Part shown: one piece after another, positions 15,468 to 23,823 of the stretch | Position numbering within the stretch: the stretch's first letter is position 1 | How the letters are laid out: every line of letters begins with the position of its first letter | NCBI GenBank assembly: GCA_018658105.1 | Contig: JABHVW010000014.1 | Coordinates: forward strand, 1-64,000 | Origin: Candidatus Peregrinibacteria bacterium | GTDB lineage: Bacteria; Patescibacteriota; Gracilibacteria; UBA1369; 2-02-FULL-48-14 | DNA length: 64,000 nt | Direction of reading: 5' to 3' | The notes under the pieces: generated by a model | What the model was told of the DNA's origin: nothing | The model's database searches: none | What the model saw: the letters and a program-made list of their open reading frames with translations, nothing else | Position numbers and translations under genes: made by a program

Positions 15468-18461
15468 ATGAAAAAATTGGCTGCAAAAAATTTACAGTTC
15501 GTCATCGTATCTTTTCGTGATACGACTTTCTCACTGATTCATTTCTTTCGCTCATTTTTTTCATCTTTCACTACGAATTCTTATCTAGTCAGAAGCTCTA
15601 GCTCCGCTTTTTCTCTTTTGGAAATCATCCTTGCGGTTGCGATTTTTGGAATTTTTGGTGCAACTTTGCTAACTACTACAATAGGTGTTAGCTCAAGTAC
15701 AGAAAACAGTAATGATAGATTAGCTGCGAGATATTTAGTCCAGGAGGCGCAGGAAGCTTTGCGCTCCATGCGCGATTATGATTGGGATGAGATTGATTTA
15801 GATACATCTGGGACTTATGGCTTGGATACGGCTAGTGGGTTTTGGGAACTTGAAGCTGAGGGAACTAGCGATGTGGTTGGTAAATTCACAAGAACAGTTT
15901 CGCTGACAAAAAATAGTAGTGTTAGTTATGATGCGGAAATTACAGTTATATGGAATACAGTTGATGGAATTGCTCAAACTAAAACTGGAACTATAAGGCT
16001 AACGAATTGGAAGGCACTGTTCTTCTCGGTGGACTCACTGGCAGATTTTGATGAAGGTTTCTTTAATAGTATATTGAGCGTTGTTCCAGGTTCGGCGCAG
16101 TTTGATTCTGTTGTTGAAGAAATTTCTGGATGGAGTTCGCCAACTTCTACTTTTGAAAATATGAGCCAAGATATTTATGAAATATTTATTGATGATAACC
16201 TCCTTTATGTAGCTACTAGATCAACAGTTGCTGCTGCTGAGTTTTTTGTTTATGACATTAAAGATGTAACGGATGGTGGATTGCCTACTGATCCTTTGGA
16301 TTCTTTTGAAGTTGGTGCTCATGTTTATGATTTTGTTATTGATCAAGGGTATGCATATTTGGCCACTAGTGGTTGGGATGAACTTGTAGTCGTTGATGTT
16401 TCTGATTCTTTAAATTTAGTTGCTGCACCGGCTTCTCCTATAGGTTTGACTGGTGGGCGTGATGCGTATGCTGTAGATGTAAAAGACGATAAGCTCGTGA
16501 TTGTGCGTGATTCTCATGGAAGTACTGATGAGGTTTGGGTTTATGATATAGATGTGCCAGGAGTTACTTTAACTTTTGATGCTAGCTATAATTCGACTAG
16601 AGATGTGAATGATGTAGAAATTTATGATGGCTATGCCTATATGGCAACTGATGTTGATATTGCTGAACTAGTAATTTTGGATGTTGATACTGGTGCATTT
16701 ACATTTTTCCCTATCAGTGGAAATGCAAATGCAGAATCAGTATTTATTGATGAGGTGAATGAAATTCTATATTTAGGTAGAGAGCAAAGTGGAGGAGAGG
16801 ATGAGTTTTCTGCTTATGATATTTCAAGTCCAACTAGCCCAACTCTTGATGGCAGTTCTAATATTACGAAAAATGTTAATGATATTTATGTCTTTGATGG
16901 TCTTGCATATTTGGCTACTGATTTTGATGGTACTGAAGCACATGTTGTAGATTTATCTGACTTTTCCTTCGAAGTAATTACAAGTGTGTTGGGGACAGGG
17001 CGTGGGGAGGCAATTTACTATCAAGGTTCGCATATATATTTAGGTGGAACAGATAATTCATATGAGCTGCAGGCTTTAACAAGTGCAGCTGGCTCTGTAA
17101 GTGGATGGACTTTAGCCACTATTATTGATGGTGTGTCTTTGAATTTTAGTCAAGATATTTTTGCTATGGAGATTGATGGAGATTATGCCTACTTAGGTAG
17201 AGATAGACATAGGCGTGCATGTACTTCATCTAATGGTAGAGGGTGTGAATTCATTATAATAAATATTGCTGATCCTGAGGCTCCATTTATTGAAAGTGCA
17301 ATTGATCTGGATGGCGACGTAAATGATATTTATATAAATGGTGACTTTGCTTATGTTGCGACTGAATCAAATAGTAATGAACTTGAGGTGATTGATATTA
17401 GTGATAAAAGCAGTCCTAGTGTTTTCCCCTTAGGTGGATTTAACACAAATAGTAACGATGATGGTGAGGCAGTTTGGGGTAATGGTAGTGAGTTATATTT
17501 AGGGACTCAAGAAAATGGTGGGGCTTGTGACCTTGTTACTGGTGATGATTGTGAGTTTTATATTCTTGATATCGATGCTGATGAAGATACTCCACCTGTT
17601 ATTGCTGGTGTTGAAATAGATGAAGATGTTTGGACAATTGCTGCAAGTAGTACGCATGCTTTTGCTGGTGTGAATGTTAATGGGGCAGAAATCCAGGTTA
17701 TTGAGACTGCTACTCCTACTTTACTGACTCCACTTGGACATACTGGTAATGCTGATCCAAACGAGTTTTATTATGATGCTGCGAATGATAATTTACACAC
17801 AGTTTTTGATGATAATGATGTTGATGAAGATTATACTATTTATAGCGCCTCTGGTGCTACGTTAACTTATTTGGGAGGGCTTTCTACGGATGCAATTAAT
17901 TATTCGGTTGCTGTTGATAATACAAATGACGTAGCATTTCTGGCTGGAGATGAAAATGGTGAAGAATTGAAAATCATTGATATTTCTGACTTAAATTCAC
18001 CATCTGAAATTGCAAGTGTTGATTTGTTAGATGGTGCTAATGCGGTAGCGACAGATGATACTTATGTTTTTATTGGTAGTACGTATAATCCTCAAGAATT
18101 TCAGGTTGTAAAAGAGGGTGATGCACCAGTGCCGCCTTCATCTGAGTTTGTACAAAATGGGATTTATACAACTAAGGTTTTTGATTCTACTGGAACAGTG
18201 ACAACATGGGGTGTTTTGGAATGGGCAACTTCGGCTGGAATTGTGAAATTGCAGTCTCGCACGGCGTATACTTTGGAAGGTCTTGATTCGGCTGCCTGGG
18301 TTGGAGCTAGTGGAGTGGATTCTTTTTATACAACAAGTGGTGGAACTTTGGTTCTTGAAGGTGGTGCAGGTAAGCAATATTTACAGATTGCGGTTTACTT
18401 TGAAGGTGATGGTAGTGCGACACCTGTTTTAACTGATTTAACAATAGGTTATACTCCATAG
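15468..18461 (+). CDS. Giant pseudopilin with LVIVD-type propeller (pilus tip candidate)
   Basis: The 997-residue product has a prepilin signature, SSSSA|FSLLEIILAVAIFGIFGATLL, with Glu at +5, and a pilin helix leading into AQEALRSMRDYDWDE. This is followed by roughly 700 residues of repeats in which segments such as YAYLATSG.DELVVVDVSD recur, the pattern of LVIVD beta-propellers. A C-terminal beta domain closes the protein. The leader before the cleavage site is 47 residues, much longer than usual, and is encoded in the segment bounded by 19-bp inverted repeats. A minor pilin carrying a propeller adhesin at the pilus tip, similar in concept to PilY1, is the likely role. Confidence 0.82.
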   Translation: MKKLAAKNLQFVIVSFRDTTFSLIHFFRSFFSSFTTNSYLVRSSSSAFSLLEIILAVAIFGIFGATLLTTTIGVSSSTENSNDRLAARYLVQEAQEALRSMRDYDWDEIDLDTSGTYGLDTASGFWELEAEGTSDVVGKFTRTVSLTKNSSVSYDAEITVIWNTVDGIAQTKTGTIRLTNWKALFFSVDSLADFDEGFFNSILSVVPGSAQFDSVVEEISGWSSPTSTFENMSQDIYEIFIDDNLLYVATRSTVAAAEFFVYDIKDVTDGGLPTDPLDSFEVGAHVYDFVIDQGYAYLATSGWDELVVVDVSDSLNLVAAPASPIGLTGGRDAYAVDVKDDKLVIVRDSHGSTDEVWVYDIDVPGVTLTFDASYNSTRDVNDVEIYDGYAYMATDVDIAELVILDVDTGAFTFFPISGNANAESVFIDEVNEILYLGREQSGGEDEFSAYDISSPTSPTLDGSSNITKNVNDIYVFDGLAYLATDFDGTEAHVVDLSDFSFEVITSVLGTGRGEAIYYQGSHIYLGGTDNSYELQALTSAAGSVSGWTLATIIDGVSLNFSQDIFAMEIDGDYAYLGRDRHRRACTSSNGRGCEFIIINIADPEAPFIESAIDLDGDVNDIYINGDFAYVATESNSNELEVIDISDKSSPSVFPLGGFNTNSNDDGEAVWGNGSELYLGTQENGGACDLVTGDDCEFYILDIDADEDTPPVIAGVEIDEDVWTIAASSTHAFAGVNVNGAEIQVIETATPTLLTPLGHTGNADPNEFYYDAANDNLHTVFDDNDVDEDYTIYSASGATLTYLGGLSTDAINYSVAVDNTNDVAFLAGDENGEELKIIDISDLNSPSEIASVDLLDGANAVATDDTYVFIGSTYNPQEFQVVKEGDAPVPPSSEFVQNGIYTTKVFDSTGTVTTWGVLEWATSAGIVKLQSRTAYTLEGLDSAAWVGASGVDSFYTTSGGTLVLEGGAGKQYLQIAVYFEGDGSATPVLTDLTIGYTP
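15505..15525. other. Small hairpin inside the inverted-repeat segment
   Basis: TCGTATC and GATACGA with a 7-base loop are nested between the two 19-bp arms. The function is unknown. Confidence 0.45.
15581..15599 (-). repeat. Right arm of 19-bp inverted repeat
   Basis: TTATCTAGTCAGAAGCTCT is the exact reverse complement of 15434-15452. It encodes residues of the long pseudopilin leader (YLVRSS) just before the cleavage site. Confidence 0.9.
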
Positions 18462-18475
18462 GACTAACTTGTCTT

Positions 18476-18961
18476 ATGAGAGTTTTGCGCCAATCAGCTT
18501 TCACTTTAATCGAAGTGATTTTGTATGTGGCGATTGTTTCGATAATGGCTACAACAATAATGCTTTTTAGTATTCAAATAGTTCAAGTTCGAGGTGAGGC
18601 TCAGTTTGATAGGGAGGTTAATGAGAATTTACGATTTGCTATGGACTTAATTACTCGTGAGATTAGAGATGCATCTGCAGTAACTAGTGTGCCTTCTGGC
18701 TCTCATCCAGATTTGATTGGTTTGGATAGTGTGCTTTTAAATACAGACACAAAAACTTTGACTAGTGGGCGTGTGATTCGTTTTATTCAGTTTGATGGGA
18801 GTCAAATAACGAGTGATAAGGTGGATGTGACTAATTTTGTTTTGACTGATTTGCAACGTGATTCCGAGCCAGAGAATATTCAAATTATGATTACAGTTGA
18901 AGCTTTGGATGGATCTGCTAGTCTATCTTTGCAAAGTTCTGCTTCACTCCGCGAAAGATGA
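18476..18961 (+). CDS. Type IV pseudopilin (GspJ-like)
   Basis: This 161-residue protein starts MRVLRQSA|FTLIEVILYVAIVSIMATTIMLF, a textbook prepilin leader, cleavage site and helix. It continues NENLRFAMDLITREIRDASAV, which is typical of GspJ-type minor pilins. It lies 14 bases after the propeller pseudopilin, and its stop overlaps the next start as ATGA. Confidence 0.86.
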   Translation: MRVLRQSAFTLIEVILYVAIVSIMATTIMLFSIQIVQVRGEAQFDREVNENLRFAMDLITREIRDASAVTSVPSGSHPDLIGLDSVLLNTDTKTLTSGRVIRFIQFDGSQITSDKVDVTNFVLTDLQRDSEPENIQIMITVEALDGSASLSLQSSASLRER

Positions 18962-19356
18962 TGAAAAAACCTGCATTGACGGCTCTAACCATGGTGATTG
19001 CTGTAGGATCGATTGCTCTTTTGATTGTTGTTTTTGTTGTGGTTGCTGGTGTAGATTTGTTGCAGCAGGGGCTTTACGATACTGAGTATAGCGAAACCTT
19101 TTTGGGCGCAGATGCATGTAGTGAAAAGGCTCTTAGTAACTTGAATACTAATCATTCTTATGCTGGTGAGCTTGCATTGATAATTGGAGATATAAGTTGT
19201 GATATTGTGGTTGTGGTTGTAGATAGTGATACACGTACGATTCAGGTTACAGCAACTCAAGGGCTTGTTTATGTGAGTCGATTGGAGATTTCTGTGAGTA
19301 ATTTGAATAGTCCGCCGATTACTGTTACTAATTGGGAAGAGGTTTCATCATTTTAA
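18958..19356 (+). CDS. Small pilus-associated membrane protein (PilX/GspK-like position)
   Basis: This 132-residue protein has an N-terminal helix (ALTMVIAVGSIALLIVVFVVVAG) and an outer domain with a CSEKALSNLNTNHSYAGE motif and two cysteines that could form a disulfide. It lacks the F-T-L-I-E prepilin box but has the place and size of PilX/GspK-like minor components. It is translationally coupled to the GspJ-like gene. The family is tentative. Confidence 0.6.
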   Translation: MMKKPALTALTMVIAVGSIALLIVVFVVVAGVDLLQQGLYDTEYSETFLGADACSEKALSNLNTNHSYAGELALIIGDISCDIVVVVVDSDTRTIQVTATQGLVYVSRLEISVSNLNSPPITVTNWEEVSSF

Positions 19357-19367
19357 TTAAGCCACAT

Positions 19368-20270
19368 ATGTTTGGATTGTTTGAAAAGCCGGTTGGAATT
19401 CATATTACTGCTAAAGAAGTAATATTGGTTCAGCAAAAGGGCAAGCATAAAGTGCCGCGTTTGCATAAGGTTTTGCGAGAGGCTGTTCCTGAGGGGGCTT
19501 TGACTGATGGGGTTTTAGCGAAAGGTGAGTTGCTTTTGCCTATTCTGCAAAAGATGCATGCAGCAATTGAATCTGCAGATGTTACTGTGGCGATTCCTGT
19601 TTCTAAGTGCTATACGGCATTTTTCCTTTTACCTGAAGGTGTTAAAAAACGCGATATTGGATCTTTGCTTGCTGAAAAAGCTAAGCCGCTTTTACCTGTT
19701 CCTCTAAGTGAATTGTCTTTTGAATATTCCATTTTGAAGGGGGTTAGGGAAGGCGAACAGTTTGTTTTTGTTGCTGGAGTTGAAAAAAAACTTTTGCATG
19801 AATATGAAAAATTATTTGAAAACGCGGGTTTTAAACCGAATTTTGCGGTTGATACCTTGGCACTTGCTAAAGCGATTCCTGTGAAAATGAGTAAGTATCC
19901 GGCCTTAATGTTTTTACATGCATTTTCAGATTCGGCTTTGATGAGTAGTGTTTTCCATGGTCGTGCTTTTGATGGAATTAGTTCAAAAACTTTAGACACT
20001 GATTTTGTGGATTCTTATCAGTCTTTTGTTCAGCAAATACAAGAAGGTCCAGAATATATTGTAGTTTCAGGAGACAGAAAAGCTTTAGATGGTTTGGCGA
20101 AAGTTAAATTTACAGGTGCAAATCCTATTTTTGTTTCAGCTGAATTTATGGTTTCTAAAGAAGGGGCTGTGCAAGCGTCTGATGATTTGATTATTGCTAC
20201 GGGTTTAGGACTACTTTATTCTGACTGCAAAAAAAATGATGGTATTTGTCTGCTAAATTTGGTAGATTAG
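19368..20270 (+). CDS. pilM: PilM-like actin-fold pilus assembly protein
   Basis: The preferred start is the ATG at 19368 (MFGLFEKPVGIHITAKEVILVQQ), which leaves an 11-base gap. The ORF track's start at 19332 would overlap the previous gene. The 301-residue protein has the PilM pattern: GIHI at the start of the actin-like fold, TVAIPVSKCYTAFFLLPEG, LPVPLSELSFEYSIL, AGVEKKLLHEYEKLFENAGF, and a final ATGLGLLY. PilM forms a cytoplasmic ring that connects PilB/PilC with the periplasmic alignment proteins. PilN and PilO are not seen next to it. Confidence 0.78.
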   Translation: MFGLFEKPVGIHITAKEVILVQQKGKHKVPRLHKVLREAVPEGALTDGVLAKGELLLPILQKMHAAIESADVTVAIPVSKCYTAFFLLPEGVKKRDIGSLLAEKAKPLLPVPLSELSFEYSILKGVREGEQFVFVAGVEKKLLHEYEKLFENAGFKPNFAVDTLALAKAIPVKMSKYPALMFLHAFSDSALMSSVFHGRAFDGISSKTLDTDFVDSYQSFVQQIQEGPEYIVVSGDRKALDGLAKVKFTGANPIFVSAEFMVSKEGAVQASDDLIIATGLGLLYSDCKKNDGICLLNLVD

Positions 20271-20298
20271 GATTATCCACCCCATTTAAATATTAAAC

Positions 20299-20817
20299 AT
20301 GAACAATATAAAAGAGAAGAAATCTGCTTTTACACTTATTGAATTAATTATTGTAATTGCGATTATTGCAATTTTGGCTGCAGCTATTTTTGTGGCTATT
20401 GATCCTGCTCGTCGTTTGCATGAAGCAAGAAATGCACGAAGAAGTAGTGATGTTGCAACTATTTTAGAGGCTGTTAAGAAACATCAAGTTGATAATGGAG
20501 GAGATCTTTATGCTTCTATATCTGCCTTGGGTGATAACCTTCCTCATCAGATTGGAACAAATGGTGCTTCTGGTTGTGGCCTTACTGCATGTAATGATGG
20601 TGTTACCCTTGAAGGGGATTGTCTGGATTTATCTGCTCTTCCTGCAAATTATATGGCAACTGTGCCGGATGATCCGCAAGCGGTGGCACCAGGTTCATTG
20701 ACTCGGTATTATCTAACTGTTGGTACTTTAAATGAGATCACAATTGGTTCTTGTGATGAAGAAGCAGAAGGCGCTGGTGGAACTGGTGCCGCACCTGTGA
20801 TTGAGCTTACACGTTAG
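20299..20817 (+). CDS. Type IV major-pilin-like protein
   Basis: This 172-residue prepilin has the leader MNNIKEKKSA, cleavage before FTLIELIIVIAIIAILAAAIF, then DPARRLHEARNARRSSDVATILEAVKKHQVDNGG, the CPR pilin pattern of a helix followed by a short globular domain. Four cysteines (GCGLTAC, GDC, GSC) may form two disulfides. It has a separate leader of 28 bases (ATCCACCCCA...). It ends convergently with the next gene, overlapping it by four bases. It is the best candidate here for the main pilus subunit. Confidence 0.88.
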   Translation: MNNIKEKKSAFTLIELIIVIAIIAILAAAIFVAIDPARRLHEARNARRSSDVATILEAVKKHQVDNGGDLYASISALGDNLPHQIGTNGASGCGLTACNDGVTLEGDCLDLSALPANYMATVPDDPQAVAPGSLTRYYLTVGTLNEITIGSCDEEAEGAGGTGAAPVIELTR

Positions 20818-21377
20818 TAAGCTGAGTCTTCGTCGAAGTCACCTTGAATTTGTGGGATGATTGCTTCAATTGCTCCCCATTCTGAGTTGCTGTTTTTTGG
20901 CACTATTAAAGTTACTTCGTCACCTTGGTTTCCTTTGTAGTAAGTTACTGATGCAAGTATTACTTTGTAGGTTTTACCTTCGGCTACTACTTTGTAGTGA
21001 CCGTCTTCGTTGATTAATGTTCCTTTAAGGAAGTGTCTTGGAGCTGGAGCGATTTGTTTGTATAAAAAAGTTCCGTTTGACAGAATTGTTAGTTTAAGTC
21101 GATCGCCTTCAATGAGTTTAGATTTACTGGCGTAATTAGCTGGTACTGGGTAAGTTTTTTCGTTTGGACCTATCATTGCTTGTCCGTCGAAAATACCTTC
21201 TACAATTTGGGTTTCACCTGATTCGTATGCTTTTGTATCGCTTGTATCTAGATTGCTTATGCCAGCTTCTGCAGCTACGCCTGGGGCAATCTCTGCAAGT
21301 AGGCTGCGAGCAGCTTTGAGTGAAGCTTCTGCACTTTCGATCATGCGGAGAACTTTTGAGATTTCTTGATTTTTCAT
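20814..21377 (-). CDS. Conserved CPR-type protein of unknown function with beta-barrel-like repeats
   Basis: The start is taken at 21377 (MKNQEISKVLRMIESAEASLKAARSLL), because the track's start at 21431 overlaps ftsQ. The 187-residue protein has an N-terminal helical hairpin and two similar beta segments: IVEGIFDGQAMIGPNEKTYPVPANYASKSKLIEGDRLKLTI, and RHFLKGTLINEDGHYKVVAEGKTYKVILASVTYYKGNQGDEVTLIV. These look like a duplicated small barrel. It is cytosolic, directly downstream of ftsQ (seven bases). I recognise the pattern as recurring in CPR genomes but know no function. Confidence 0.65.
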   Translation of the reverse strand: MKNQEISKVLRMIESAEASLKAARSLLAEIAPGVAAEAGISNLDTSDTKAYESGETQIVEGIFDGQAMIGPNEKTYPVPANYASKSKLIEGDRLKLTILSNGTFLYKQIAPAPRHFLKGTLINEDGHYKVVAEGKTYKVILASVTYYKGNQGDEVTLIVPKNSNSEWGAIEAIIPQIQGDFDEDSAY

Positions 21378-21384
21378 ATTTGTT

Positions 21385-22344
21385 TTAGTTAGATTCTTCC
21401 TGTTCAGATAACTTATATATAACTTTTTCACCGTTTTGTCCAGAGATACGCAGGTCTATGTATTCGATTGGAGCATCGTATATATTTATTGTTGTCATGG
21501 CTTTTTTCAGTTTTGCTAGCTGTAAATCAATATCTTGGCTTATATCTATCCAGACGTAAAAGTGCCTTTCAGTGTAAAAATGTAGCTCACGTGCTCTTTT
21601 TAAATAATAAATTTCTAGTACTTGCATGTTGAATTTACCTTCGAAATCACTTTCGCTCTCAATTAATGTATTAAGTGTTTTTTGATTGATTATTTCTTTG
21701 TGAAGGCCAAGTTGGCTTTCTTCTGCTTCAGAAAGCTCTAGTTCTGTGCCTGTTACATCCATAACGACGGTCGGGAGATTCTCATTTGTTGTGCCAATTT
21801 GAGAAATCAAGCCAAGCTCATTTGCTATGTAAAACTGTTTGCTACCATCGTCGTGATTTATCTGAATATTGGCTGTGTCGTCAAAATTTTGAAGTTGTAC
21901 CTTTAGTGTGTGGAAGATTTTTCTGCTGATTTTTATACTTTTGAAGTGTGGGTATTTTTCTTCAAGAACTGTTTGATGTTCTTGTGTAGGAAAAAGTAGT
22001 AAGTTTTGCCCCATATAACCTTCTAGGTATTTAGTAATTTCATTCTGAGTTTCAATAGTGTCGAGTTTGCCATCTATATTTACTCCTTGTATTTCAAATG
22101 CTTTGGTGAAAAGGCTTAAATAGCCGAGACCAATAATTATCGCCAGGACTATGAGAGCTTTAAGTATAAAAAAAAGCTTTGTATATTTAGATGGTCTTTT
22201 GTTTCTTTTTGTTTTTCTTATGCCTCTTTTCTTGACTCTCATTGCTTGCCTGCCATTTGGATTTGCTCTGCTATAACTACGGAAATTACAGTCAAGGGTT
22301 CGTCCTTTTCCTTTTCTGCGTCTTCGAAAAAAAGGTATTTGCAT
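21385..22344 (-). CDS. ftsQ: FtsQ/DivIB-like cell division protein
   Basis: This 319-residue protein has a very basic cytoplasmic tail (FRRRRKGKGR... KKRGIRKTKRNKRPSK), one membrane helix (about 58-80) and a POTRA-like domain starting FEIQGVNIDGKLDTIETQNEI. An FtsQ-type beta domain follows. FtsQ links early and late divisome proteins at the septum. The start is supported by the leader motif TAACCTCCACA one base upstream. Sequence similarity in this family is low, so the assignment rests on topology and the POTRA start. Confidence 0.75.
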   Translation of the reverse strand: MQIPFFRRRRKGKGRTLDCNFRSYSRANPNGRQAMRVKKRGIRKTKRNKRPSKYTKLFFILKALIVLAIIIGLGYLSLFTKAFEIQGVNIDGKLDTIETQNEITKYLEGYMGQNLLLFPTQEHQTVLEEKYPHFKSIKISRKIFHTLKVQLQNFDDTANIQINHDDGSKQFYIANELGLISQIGTTNENLPTVVMDVTGTELELSEAEESQLGLHKEIINQKTLNTLIESESDFEGKFNMQVLEIYYLKRARELHFYTERHFYVWIDISQDIDLQLAKLKKAMTTINIYDAPIEYIDLRISGQNGEKVIYKLSEQEESN

Positions 22345-22345
22345 G

Positions 22346-22356
22346 TGTGGAGGTTA
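22346..22356 (-). promoter_or_regulatory. Leader motif TAACCTCCACA at ftsQ start
   Basis: This 11-base motif ends one base before the ATG. It is identical to the motif before the gene at 28431, and related C-rich motifs precede several other starts here. Its core CCTCC is the same sense as the 16S tail, so it cannot act as a Shine-Dalgarno sequence. Confidence 0.55.
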
Positions 22357-22377
22357 GCTCAAATACTTTAGCTCAGT

Positions 22378-22533
22378 TTAGTTTCCTTTCGCTAGTGCAT
22401 CTTTAAGTGCACTTTGACGATCTGCGCTTTTTGTTCGCCATTTCGCTTTGTTTGCACGTTTACTTTCACTCGATCTTGGTCGAGTTTCTTGATTGTGCTT
22501 TGTTCCGTGTCCTTTACTGTTTTTATTAGTCAT
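22378..22533 (-). CDS. Small basic protein, 51 residues (absent from ORF track)
   Basis: Translation of the minus strand from the ATG at 22533 gives a protein starting MTNKNSKGHGTKHNQETRPR and ending KDALAKGN. It is about one quarter Lys and Arg, hydrophilic, and has no membrane segment. Composition resembles small ribosome- or nucleic-acid-associated proteins, but I cannot name a family. It sits 33 bases upstream of ftsQ in the same direction, after the E1 hairpin. It fills a gap that would otherwise look empty. Coding status rests on composition, position and a clean frame. Confidence 0.6.
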   Translation of the reverse strand: MTNKNSKGHGTKHNQETRPRSSESKRANKAKWRTKSADRQSALKDALAKGN

Positions 22534-22567
22534 ATTTTTTTTGAAATCCCGCTGATTTTAGGGGTAT

Positions 22568-22676
22568 AAGTCTTTTTCGTCAAGCTATTCCTATTTAGCT
22601 TCTTCACTAGCGCTCCGGGCCGCTAAGCCAAGTCTTACTACCTTTAGAATCTAAATAGGAATAGTGAAAAAGACTT
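22568..22676. repeat. Intergenic hairpin E1 with conserved GC-rich core
   Basis: The outer arms AAGTCTTTTT/AAAAAGACTT (10 bp) and inner arms CTATTCCTATTTAG/CTAAATAGGAATAG (14 bp) pair perfectly. They enclose a 52-base loop that holds GCGCTCCGGGCCGCTAAGCC. The loop core recurs in E2 (32576-32648) with quite different arms. E1 lies between the PiT-like gene and the 51-residue gene, both on the minus strand. Confidence 0.85.
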
Positions 22677-22690
22677 AATTTAGTTCTAAA

Positions 22691-23710
22691 TTATGCCAAA
22701 TATGCGATAGCGATGGAAACTACTAAACCGATGCTGGCTAGGGCGACGTCTTTCATTACGAGGCCTAATGTGCGGGCGTAGGGTTGTTTGTGACCGGATA
22801 GGCGTGAAAGTGCTACTTCACGACCTGCGAGCAGACCTAGAAAGACCCAAGTGGTACTCATTGGTAGGTTATTAATATTTTTGAAGAAAAGTAGTATGGT
22901 TCCAAACACGAAATTGATTATAGTTGCGGAACGTGGGTCGATTACATCTGTTTTTTCTTGAATGATCTCTTGAATACGTCCGCCACGCATATAGAGTAGT
23001 AGCCCCATTCCGAGGAAAAGTGTTGTAATTATTGCTATGAATTGCGTAGTTTCTATGGTGCGTGGTAGGAAAACGGTTATGTTTGCTGTGTCTTGCATTA
23101 GCCATGTGCTCCAAAGATATCCGGTTGCGAACCATTGAAGAACTCGCCATACTTTTTTGTTGTAATTGTCTTTGAAGAGAATGTTGTTCTTTTTAAGTTC
23201 TGCGACTACTGCCCAAATGATGAGTGCTGATATAAAAGCCAGAAAATAACCCATGAAGGTTTTTTCAAGCATGCTTGTTATTGTTTTTGCGTCAGTGAAA
23301 ACTGCAAGTAAAAGGAAAGTGGTACTCACCGGCATTTTCAGATGAGTGAGTAGTAGTAGGATGAGTGGGGCGCACAATTGCATTAATGAAAAACTGTCTA
23401 CTTCTGGGATTTTTGCTAAGCGTTCGTAGGCAATATCACCTTGGAGCCAGCCATAAGTAAAAACAGCAACTAGGATTCCACCGATGAAAAGCCAAAGTAC
23501 CCACCATGGTGTATTTTTGTTTGATGCTATGAAAGGGCCAAGGCTTTGTATACTGTCGTTTGCAATTGCGCTGTAACCAGCAAGACCGAAACCTATCCAC
23601 ATTGCAATGTGTGGTTGGTTTTGGAAAATAATAATCGCTGTTAAGAATATTGTTATCATTCCAAAGAAGCGGGAATTTTTCTTTATATATGCTACAACTT
23701 TTGTGATCAT
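22691..23710 (-). CDS. PiT-family (PHO4-like) inorganic ion permease
   Basis: This 339-residue protein has about ten membrane helices. It carries the two inverted signature segments of PiT transporters: GYSAIANDSIQSLGPFIA near the N-terminus and PMSTTWVFLGLLAGRE near the C-terminus, plus MPVSTTFLLLA in the middle. PiT proteins move phosphate, or sulfate in related groups, with H+ or Na+. It is shorter than the classical PiT (about 400-500 residues), and the substrate is uncertain. The leader ends TAACTCCACATAA-ATG, a variant of the C-rich leader motif. Confidence 0.75.
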   Translation of the reverse strand: MITKVVAYIKKNSRFFGMITIFLTAIIIFQNQPHIAMWIGFGLAGYSAIANDSIQSLGPFIASNKNTPWWVLWLFIGGILVAVFTYGWLQGDIAYERLAKIPEVDSFSLMQLCAPLILLLLTHLKMPVSTTFLLLAVFTDAKTITSMLEKTFMGYFLAFISALIIWAVVAELKKNNILFKDNYNKKVWRVLQWFATGYLWSTWLMQDTANITVFLPRTIETTQFIAIITTLFLGMGLLLYMRGGRIQEIIQEKTDVIDPRSATIINFVFGTILLFFKNINNLPMSTTWVFLGLLAGREVALSRLSGHKQPYARTLGLVMKDVALASIGLVVSIAIAYLA

Positions 23711-23775
23711 TTATGTGGAGTTATTTTTTCGCATTTATCTTATGTGTTCAATTTGAAATAATAAAGAGGATTTTA

Positions 23776-23805
23776 AAAAGAGCCCGCGTGGAGTAGGGCT
23801 CTTTT
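23776..23805. terminator. Rho-independent terminator after nrdJ
   Basis: AAAAGAGCCC and GGGCTCTTTT form a perfect 10-bp stem with a 10-base loop, T-rich on the minus strand. It lies 18 bases past the nrdJ stop. Confidence 0.85.
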
Positions 23806-23823
23806 CTCGTTATGTAATTTGCT

